A stretch of DNA of 50,909 nucleotides from Candidatus Poseidoniaceae archaeon (GTDB lineage: Archaea; Thermoplasmatota; Poseidoniia; Poseidoniales; Poseidoniaceae), in the NCBI GenBank assembly GCA_949373075.1, contig CASIBX010000003.1, positions 1 to 50,909 of the forward strand, in the 5' to 3' direction. This document shows positions 44,724 to 50,909 of the stretch, in pieces. Position 1 is the first letter of the stretch. Every line of letters starts with the position of its first letter. A model generated the notes under the pieces. The model was not told where the DNA came from. It ran no database searches and saw nothing but the letters and a program-made list of their open reading frames with translations. A program made the position numbers and the translations under genes.

Positions 44724-45183
44724 TTGCATCTCTCCTTTTTTCGTACTCTTCCCTCGTCATCAAGAACTTGGCTGGGTTTCCTCCCCATACTTGTTGAGGG
44801 GGTACGTCTGTTGTGACCACAGACCCTGCGGCAATAACACAACCGGTGTGTAGTCTAACTCCTGCTACAATCGTTGCATTAGCTCCTATTACTGCATTAT
44901 CGTCAACTACGACTGGAGACCATCTGCCTTGAGATGGAGGATACCGGTCATTGGTGAGCACTGCGCCGGGCCCAATGAATACATTATCTGAAATCTTGCA
45001 TCCATCTGCAATGTAAACAGTACCTTGAATTTTACAATTGACTCCAATGTCCACTTCTCTTCCAATGTGGGATAATGCTCCAATATTGGTGCCTTTGCCT
45101 ATTGATTCACTTCCTATATGGCACGGCTTCCATGCGGTGGCCCCATGCCTAAGTTCGACCTTTTGGCCGCCGAGGTCACTCAT
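44716..45183 (-). CDS. Hexapeptide-repeat acyltransferase (WbpD/WlbB-like)
   Basis: A 155-residue left-handed beta-helix protein. Hexapeptide repeats run from about residue 20 to 125 (IGSESIGKGTNIGALSHIG, ISDNVFIGPGAVLTNDRYP, VIGANATIVAGVRLHTGCVIAAGSVVT). It ends WGGNPAKFLMTREEYEKR, the usual cap of the family. FIGPGAVLTNDRYP with the late NPAK resembles N-acetyltransferases of surface-sugar synthesis such as WbpD/WlbB, which acetylate UDP-amino sugars. It probably uses acetyl-CoA and works as a trimer. It overlaps the peroxiredoxin stop by 8 bp and the next gene's start by 8 bp, so the three are co-translated. With the nearby epimerase it hints at glycan-precursor synthesis. Confidence 0.87.
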   Translation of the reverse strand: MSDLGGQKVELRHGATAWKPCHIGSESIGKGTNIGALSHIGREVDIGVNCKIQGTVYIADGCKISDNVFIGPGAVLTNDRYPPSQGRWSPVVVDDNAVIGANATIVAGVRLHTGCVIAAGSVVTTDVPPQQVWGGNPAKFLMTREEYEKRRDANE

Positions 45184-45661
45184 CTATTCCCAACTCTCGC
45201 ATCAGCATTGCAACGTGGCCTTTTGCTTTGACATTGTATCGTGCGAAAACCAACTTTCCATCTGCGCCGATTACGAAGGTTGAGCGAGCGCAACCCATGT
45301 ATTCTCTGCCATAGTTCATTTTAGATCTCCATGTTCCAAAAGCTTCGTGAATCGAACCGTCTTCATCCATCAGAAGAGGGAAATTAATTTCCTGTTTGTC
45401 AATGAAATTTTCATGACTCTTAACCGAGTCTTTCGAGACTCCAAATACTTGGAAACCTTTCGATACCAAGCGCGCCATATCATCTCTAAAGTCACATGCT
45501 TGAATTGTACATCCGGGGGTTGAATCCTTCGGGTAGAAGTACAAAATCGTACTTTGGCCTGCCGCCATTATTTCATCTAAATCGTGATTGATTCCCTTGG
45601 AATCTAGTGCACTAAATTTCGGTGATATGTCTCCATTTGCAAGCGTTACTGGTTCTGCCAT
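45176..45661 (-). CDS. bcp: Bcp-type peroxiredoxin
   Basis: About 161 residues from the ATG at 45661 (MAEPVTLANGD); the longer frame begins with TTG and adds a stretch without family match. The active site is PKDSTPGCTIQACDFRD, with the peroxidatic Cys in TPGCT and a second Cys five residues later, as in 2-Cys Bcp/PrxQ enzymes. FGVSKDSVKSHENF and the late ARSTFVIGADGK are typical. It reduces hydrogen peroxide and organic hydroperoxides using thioredoxin-like donors in the cytoplasm. It is the first gene of the operon with the acyltransferase and the flavin-reductase-like protein. It is divergent from the 45830 gene with a 168-bp intergenic region. Confidence 0.95.
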   Translation of the reverse strand: MAEPVTLANGDISPKFSALDSKGINHDLDEIMAAGQSTILYFYPKDSTPGCTIQACDFRDDMARLVSKGFQVFGVSKDSVKSHENFIDKQEINFPLLMDEDGSIHEAFGTWRSKMNYGREYMGCARSTFVIGADGKLVFARYNVKAKGHVAMLMRELGIDE

Positions 45662-45800
45662 GGCAATCCCACGCAGCAATAGCAAATCAAGGCTTTCATT
45701 GGGGTTATTATTGGCGCTCTTGGGCTGCAGCAATCTTTTTATTCACTATGCATTAAACCGCCCCCGTTGTGCATGATTTTGACATAACCAATCGATTGTC

Positions 45801-45807
45801 TTATAAT
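45801..45807 (+). promoter_or_regulatory. TATA box for the small-protein/giant-protein operon
   Basis: TTATAAT is centred 26 nt before the ATG at 45830, the clearest leaderless-type promoter in the window. Confidence 0.6.
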
Positions 45808-45829
45808 CCCCCATGTTACAAGCAAATCT

Positions 45830-46255
45830 ATGGCCGGAACTCGTATGTCGCGAAAGTGCCGTAAGTTCATGCGGCAGATCCACAAAGCCACAACCAAATA
45901 CGCCTTGCAGGAAATCGCTTCCACCATCCAAGGTGATTTGGACAGAAGAGGACTTTCCTATGAGGAAGCACTCAACCTTGGAAACATCTTGCAGGACAGA
46001 GCAGATACTCTTCCTGGTGATGAGATAGTTTATGCTGTTTCAGACCGAGATTCCTACAGGCGTACACTTGAGTTATACCTCCGGGATGGAGTCCTGACGC
46101 AAGCAGAACAATTGCTACTTTGGGAAGAGCGCCGTCGACTCGGCATTGGTGATTTAGTTCACAATCTGCTGATGGAGCAATTACTTGCCTCATGGACTCG
46201 CCAAGGTAAGTCGGTTCAAATCCATGCATTCAGAGGGGGGATGACAGATGCCTAA
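45830..46255 (+). CDS. Small helical protein of unknown function
   Basis: A 141-residue soluble protein not recognised from any named family. The first 25 residues are strongly basic (MSRKCRKFMRQIHKATTK) and the rest is predicted all-helical by eye. LYLRDGVLTQAEQLLLWEERRRLGI resembles the DG-x-(L/I)-(T/S)-xx-E ... LGI pattern found in TerB-like and other helical adaptor domains, which is suggestive only. No signal peptide or membrane helix is present. It has its own TATA box, and its stop overlaps the start of the giant exported protein by 8 bp, so the two are translationally coupled. Such coupling suggests a cytoplasmic partner for the C-terminal membrane domain of that protein. Start choice is supported by the TATA spacing. 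Confidence 0.75.
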   Translation: MAGTRMSRKCRKFMRQIHKATTKYALQEIASTIQGDLDRRGLSYEEALNLGNILQDRADTLPGDEIVYAVSDRDSYRRTLELYLRDGVLTQAEQLLLWEERRRLGIGDLVHNLLMEQLLASWTRQGKSVQIHAFRGGMTDA

Positions 46256-49200
46256 TCGCAAGGTAGCCTTCTCGATATTACTAGTCCTTCTAGCCCAAGC
46301 AATAGTTCCAATCATTCCTGCTGATGCTACAAGCGGCAGGGCAATGCCTTCCTTTACAGCTGAAATGACCTTCTCATTAGGAGGGTCTATCGATGACAGC
46401 GGAGACATTACATTATCTCCTGGCGCCCATGTAGTGGAAATTACAGCGTCAAATACCGGCGGTAATGATGCAGAGGTGACTATCAATCTGAAACACAAAG
46501 CATCTGCTGCTTCTAACGTCACTCTGTTCACTACAATAAACGCAGGCACTATTGAGGCGGGAACAAGTGACACATACTTGGTCAATTGGACTGCACAATC
46601 GGGCGATGACCAGACACTAACCGCTGAGGTTATTGCAACCGACGGCTCTGATGTAGCCACAATAAATACTCCTAAGCAGTTCGATGTTACTATGTTCCAT
46701 CAAGGAAATGTGTTGGGGGACAACATACCCTCTCCTTCTGGAAGTTCTACCGATGTTAGGCTAAACCATTCGATTCACACCTTTGACGCAAACGTCATCA
46801 ATAAGGGTGTAATGGACATATCTGCGGTTTTGGAACTAAATTTCACAGATAACTCAGATCCTAATAACAAAATGTCATTTTGGTCAGGAACACAAATACT
46901 GGAACCCGGTAGTTTAGCGACTCTTGCTACCGGAGAGGTATTATCTGCTACCTTTGATGCTGCTATGATTACGGGAACTTGGACTCTATCTGCTAAAGTT
47001 CTATTCAACGGAACTGGCTGGGACAATACTGTAATCACTAGCGTCGAAACAGTCACATTTTCGGATTTCATTATCTCAGTATCTGAGCCTAACGACCGCT
47101 CAACCGAACCAGGCGCAACGACTTCACTAACTTGGCTAATCAATAATTTGGGAAGCACCGACTCATTAACAGTTCAACATGGCTCAGACCAAGGATGGCA
47201 CACTTACGCAGGAAGTAACCCACTTGTAGTGCCTGCTGGCCAATCTACAAGTCTAGTGATATCGGTGGCCGTCCCTTCTAATGCCGTTAAGCCAACTCTC
47301 GAGAATGTATATCTTAATTTGACAAGTACGTCTTCTGATCCGTACACCATAAGTACAGTCGGACACGTTTTGGTAGGGGATACCTATCTTGCAGAAGTTT
47401 TAGCCCAAGATGCTGGACCAGTGAGCGTGACTCCTGCAACTACCAAATCCATTAATTTCGAGATTAAAAATGACGGCACTATGCCTTCAGCATTCGATAT
47501 ATCAGCAGGCCTTACAATTCCAGCAGATAATTGGCAATGGCTCGTTTCCACAGACAAAACACCCGTGATACCTGTTGGAGAATCAAGATTTGTTTCTATC
47601 GATGTCACACCAGCTCCAATTTCTTCTCCTCTTTTGATTAGCGAAAGGAATGCAGCAGGCGACACCTTGTCCACTTGGCTTTCTGCGACTCCTGTAAGCG
47701 GGGGAATGCCTTCATACAATTCTACGCAGTTGGTAGTCGAGGCAATAATTACCGTTGACCCAGGGCCAGATATAGAAGAAATCCTCCTAACAAAAGAGGA
47801 AATACTCGATGCAAACGCTTCAGGTGGTATTGATAAAATACTTTCTTTGTCAGTTGAAGTAAGACATAATCTCGGTACATCAATTTCTAGCGGTGTAGAT
47901 GCAGAAATTTCAGTTTCTACACCAGTATTCACTCCTTTGAATACTGGCGGCCTAAATGAGCCTGCTAGGTGGTTGACTTCAGTCACTCCTGCATCGGTTA
48001 GCAACTTGCAAATGGACGAAGTTTTCCAATCATGGCTCGCCATAGATGGACCTAGTGATGAATTGCCTATGGCTGGGGAATTGGTTGTCCCAGTAACTGC
48101 TTATCCAGTACTGACTCAGAGTCAGATAGATAGTGGTGTGAAAAATAGTAGCGTTACACGTAATATCGTAATCACAGTACCTAGTATCTCTAACGGAACG
48201 TTCTCAATAACCAATCAGTCTATGGCAGGTAACATAATTTCTGCAGACGTTGGAAATGTAACAACTCATTCCCTTGATTTCTCAAATACTGGTAATGACT
48301 TGTCTTCATACCGCCTTGAAGTTGAAGATAACTTGCCACCTCTATGGTCTGTAACTCTAGCAACTTCCAATACGCAAAACCCTTCGATAGTGGAAAACCT
48401 TTCACCATCGATGGCCGACCATCCTGCACTTTCTACTAACCACATCTCTCAGGTGGTTTTGGATGTCACCACGGACCCTCAAGCCGGCGCAGATACTCTT
48501 CAGCCAGTGACCATTCTTATCGAAGACAGAGATACTGGTGAAATCTTGAATCGATACATACTACAAATCCGAGTTGAGGAATCCATTAACTTTGAGTTGT
48601 TACCTTCAACAAATGAAACTATCACTCTCTCCCCACAAGAAGAACGCCTGACTTACATTTATGTCAACAATACTGGTAACATTGCAACTGTTTACAACAT
48701 CTGGGTGGACGATAGTTTACAGAATGATGTGAACTTCAATATTGAATCTTCATTGGAACTGAATGTCGGACCAGGCTATAACAAATCTATCAAAATCCGA
48801 TTGATTCCAGACTCTGAAGCTAGTGCTGATGAATTACACATGGTCACAATTTGGGTTGCGGCTTCAAACGGGATGAACCTATCAGCAACAATCAATGCAA
48901 ATATTTCCGCAGATCATCATCTTCAGATAAATGTTCAAGATTTAATCGAAGTCACACCCGGGATGAATGAAATTATCGATGTTACCTTTGGAAACACTGG
49001 TAATTTGGAAGAGTCTCTTGATGTAGTGGCTGTAATTGAAGGAAACTGGAGTGCAAGTTGGGAGCAAGATCAAATTGTGTTGCCGATAAATAGCACACTC
49101 GATAATGACCTAACAGTAGTCATACCTGCATTGGGTGGTGACTTTGCAATGTCTAATGGTGACGCATACAATGTGACAATTTCACTTTATCATTCTGTCA

Positions 49201-50909
49201 ATAACGATTTCTTGGCATCTCGTACAATCGTACTACAGGTTTCGCCAATATTCGTAGTAGAGGTAGAGGATTGGCCTGACGAAATGTTCTACTACCGTTA
49301 TGCTTCAAGAGATTGGAGTGTAAACGTAACAAATGTTGGAAATAAGGATGTCACTGTAGATTTACAATATGACATATTGCAACCTGGCCTTGAAATAAAT
49401 TCGGTTTCTTGGGAAATCGAATCTTCAGCGCCTAACATTTTAATTCTCCCAGTCGGTATATCCGTACAGCTAGACTTCACAGTTGAAGCAAAAGAGTTCG
49501 AGCCAGACCTCTACTTACAGGCCTTACTAAGGCTGACCATGTCTCCAAGCGACATTGATGTGACAGGTTCTGCAATCCAGGAGACCGAATTGAAGATGTC
49601 TCGGATGTTCTCTTACCAAGATTTCCCATTAGTGCCTTCTGAGGACAATCTGAACCTATCAAAGAGCATTACTTGGTCTCACATCCCTGAAGGGCCAGAT
49701 CCCCCTGAAGTCTCTTACTTGATTGAACTTTGTAATGCTGAGCGCCGAGTTAACTTAACCTCAATTGATGATGTTGACGAATCCAATTATCCTTGGAGTT
49801 TCGGTCTCGACATTGACGGTACAACAGAAACCCTTGACTTAGGGAATGATTGTGATGACGGCACACATTCTGTTATTACATTGCCACCAAGGGCTGCATG
49901 GGACACAACGGATCCATTGAAAGTCATAATTGATTCTCCCGACCGGCCTTACATTTTGAAGAATGATGGCTACAATTTGACATTTAGACTATACCATCCT
50001 GATGACAATGCTGGATTCAGCGAATATACACAAGCTACATTTGAGTTCTACTTTGCTGCAAAAGCAATACCAATAATCGATGGACTTGCATTCTCAGGAG
50101 GTAGTTTGGAAGAAGGACAAATCTCGGATGTTACTGCTAATCTAAGGAATGATGGTACATCAATCGCATTGTGGGTGACTGCAGAATTAACATGCAGTGG
50201 TGTTGATGTCAAGAACCCAGTTCTAACACAGTATGTATTGCAGCCTGGTGCCGAGATGAAAATGACTTGGGAAGTTGAATCTGATCATCTTGACTGGTGG
50301 GTCCAAAAAAGCGATGTCAGTTGTTTAGTTGAATTGAACTCTAAGTCTACATCTAACCAGCAACTCCCTTCAAAGACTTACGCGTTGTCTGGTGAAGTCG
50401 AATCTTGGTCTCCAAATGTCGGAGTTTCATTCTTCGCTATGATAGCATTAATCGGGGCGTCGATTGGATTGCTACGACTAGTAGGGCAAAACGACAAGTT
50501 CCGACTCGCAGCGATCTATTCTGGAGTTCTTGCTCTTGGATTCGCATTCCACCTCCTAGATTTAGTTTGGTGGGGTCCTGCCGTCCTTTTGAGTGCAGCA
50601 TTATGGCTCTGGCTTATGACTTGGCGCTCCTCTGTTGAGTTCCAATTAATCCATGAGGATTACCAGAGAGCACGCAAGGGTATTAGCACATTATACAGCG
50701 ACCACTTTGATGTATTATCCAATGCTAAGAGACAATTATCCATTATTTTAGCAATGCCAGTTTTGGGCATGATTGGAGTAATACTAGGACTACCCCCTCA
50801 AATGGAACCTGATTCTACAAACATGGTCTCACTAGTTGGCTACCTAGTGTTGGTAATCGGTGGTGTAATCTTCATAATTTGGAATTCCAATAGAATGTAT
50901 GGCTCGCTA
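46248..50909 (+). CDS. Giant exported multi-domain protein with multi-spanning C-terminus, 3' end outside the window
   Basis: At least 1554 codons are open from the ATG at 46248 to the right edge, with no stop. It starts MPNRKVAFSILLVLLAQAIV, a signal peptide ending near PADA. Beyond it about 1350 residues form repeated beta-sandwich domains with the recurrent pattern V-x-N-x-G-x and P-G (FEIKNDGTMPSAFDI, IYVNNTGNIATVYNI, VTFGNTGNLEESLDV, VNVTNVGNKDVTVDL). These resemble NEW3/CARDB domains, and N-x-S/T sequons are frequent. From about position 50420 at least five hydrophobic segments follow. That is unlike the single-helix anchors of the other surface proteins here and may mean a membrane complex or translocation role. 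Translation is coupled to the 141-residue gene. The lack of a stop is due to the window edge, not truncation. Confidence 0.85.
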   Translation, partial: MPNRKVAFSILLVLLAQAIVPIIPADATSGRAMPSFTAEMTFSLGGSIDDSGDITLSPGAHVVEITASNTGGNDAEVTINLKHKASAASNVTLFTTINAGTIEAGTSDTYLVNWTAQSGDDQTLTAEVIATDGSDVATINTPKQFDVTMFHQGNVLGDNIPSPSGSSTDVRLNHSIHTFDANVINKGVMDISAVLELNFTDNSDPNNKMSFWSGTQILEPGSLATLATGEVLSATFDAAMITGTWTLSAKVLFNGTGWDNTVITSVETVTFSDFIISVSEPNDRSTEPGATTSLTWLINNLGSTDSLTVQHGSDQGWHTYAGSNPLVVPAGQSTSLVISVAVPSNAVKPTLENVYLNLTSTSSDPYTISTVGHVLVGDTYLAEVLAQDAGPVSVTPATTKSINFEIKNDGTMPSAFDISAGLTIPADNWQWLVSTDKTPVIPVGESRFVSIDVTPAPISSPLLISERNAAGDTLSTWLSATPVSGGMPSYNSTQLVVEAIITVDPGPDIEEILLTKEEILDANASGGIDKILSLSVEVRHNLGTSISSGVDAEISVSTPVFTPLNTGGLNEPARWLTSVTPASVSNLQMDEVFQSWLAIDGPSDELPMAGELVVPVTAYPVLTQSQIDSGVKNSSVTRNIVITVPSISNGTFSITNQSMAGNIISADVGNVTTHSLDFSNTGNDLSSYRLEVEDNLPPLWSVTLATSNTQNPSIVENLSPSMADHPALSTNHISQVVLDVTTDPQAGADTLQPVTILIEDRDTGEILNRYILQIRVEESINFELLPSTNETITLSPQEERLTYIYVNNTGNIATVYNIWVDDSLQNDVNFNIESSLELNVGPGYNKSIKIRLIPDSEASADELHMVTIWVAASNGMNLSATINANISADHHLQINVQDLIEVTPGMNEIIDVTFGNTGNLEESLDVVAVIEGNWSASWEQDQIVLPINSTLDNDLTVVIPALGGDFAMSNGDAYNVTISLYHSVNNDFLASRTIVLQVSPIFVVEVEDWPDEMFYYRYASRDWSVNVTNVGNKDVTVDLQYDILQPGLEINSVSWEIESSAPNILILPVGISVQLDFTVEAKEFEPDLYLQALLRLTMSPSDIDVTGSAIQETELKMSRMFSYQDFPLVPSEDNLNLSKSITWSHIPEGPDPPEVSYLIELCNAERRVNLTSIDDVDESNYPWSFGLDIDGTTETLDLGNDCDDGTHSVITLPPRAAWDTTDPLKVIIDSPDRPYILKNDGYNLTFRLYHPDDNAGFSEYTQATFEFYFAAKAIPIIDGLAFSGGSLEEGQISDVTANLRNDGTSIALWVTAELTCSGVDVKNPVLTQYVLQPGAEMKMTWEVESDHLDWWVQKSDVSCLVELNSKSTSNQQLPSKTYALSGEVESWSPNVGVSFFAMIALIGASIGLLRLVGQNDKFRLAAIYSGVLALGFAFHLLDLVWWGPAVLLSAALWLWLMTWRSSVEFQLIHEDYQRARKGISTLYSDHFDVLSNAKRQLSIILAMPVLGMIGVILGLPPQMEPDSTNMVSLVGYLVLVIGGVIFIIWNSNRMYGSL

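Noticed and set aside
46190-48043. Minus-strand frames of 156, 127 and 219 codons opposite the giant exported protein
   Set aside because: The plus-strand frame is continuous to the window end with signal peptide and repeated domains; the minus frames are its complements.

Overview
This window most likely comes from a marine planktonic archaeon of the Marine Group II / Candidatus Poseidoniales type. That assignment is inferred from gene content and architecture, not from a marker tree. Supporting points are an archaeal TATA-binding protein, a mevalonate kinase, archaeal-type CysRS and IleRS, TATA-like boxes about 26-30 nt upstream of many start codons (leaderless transcripts), Shine-Dalgarno sites mainly inside operons, and an abundance of very large, acidic, signal-peptide-bearing surface proteins with one C-terminal anchor. 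Composition is moderately AT-rich throughout. No tRNA, rRNA, CRISPR array, transposase or phage gene was seen. Coding is dense: there is no gene-free stretch above 300 bp, and convergent genes usually touch or overlap at their stops.

Layout. (1) 1-5946, minus strand: two tandem paralogous PKD-rich surface proteins, the second running off the window. (2) 6099-9778, plus strand: a sulfate-activation operon of a DHH phosphoesterase, CysD and a CysN-CysC fusion, giving APS and PAPS; the DHH enzyme is a candidate for removing the by-product pAp. (3) 9760-12666, minus strand: a GT4 glycosyltransferase, TBP and mevalonate kinase. (4) 12678-14762, plus strand: a membrane HdrD/EMO-like iron-sulfur oxidoreductase. 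(5) 14763-17407: an odd accessory patch with two related membrane proteins carrying pilin-like beta domains (the second split by a frameshift or ATGA overlap), interleaved with two extra copies of the 3' end of the oxidoreductase gene. (6) 17435-19709, minus strand: an overlapping operon of reductase (SDR), Frag1/DRAM-like membrane protein and class I glutamine amidotransferase. (7) 19781-26290: CysRS, a membrane-anchored lamin-tail/amidohydrolase fusion and an S15 peptidase lipoprotein. (8) 26291-32845, minus strand: a MutS-family ATPase, a BNR-propeller lipoprotein and IleRS. (9) 32977-41250: a 1620-residue surface protein, glutamine-dependent NAD synthetase and a collagen-like/DUF7151-like anchored protein. 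(10) 41329-45661: a fused aconitase X, a nucleotide-sugar epimerase, a flavin-reductase-like protein, a hexapeptide acyltransferase and a Bcp peroxiredoxin. (11) 45830-50909: a small helical protein overlapping a giant exported multi-domain protein with a multi-spanning C-terminus, cut by the window end.

Taken together, core functions (tRNA charging, transcription initiation, isoprenoid and NAD synthesis, sulfur activation) alternate with proteins for the cell surface and for scavenging dissolved protein, as expected of a heterotrophic plankton archaeon. The observation most deserving a second look is region 5: relics of a neighbouring gene's 3' end differ from the live copy mainly by synonymous changes, as if alleles of a surface gene had been exchanged by recombination anchored in the conserved oxidoreductase gene.
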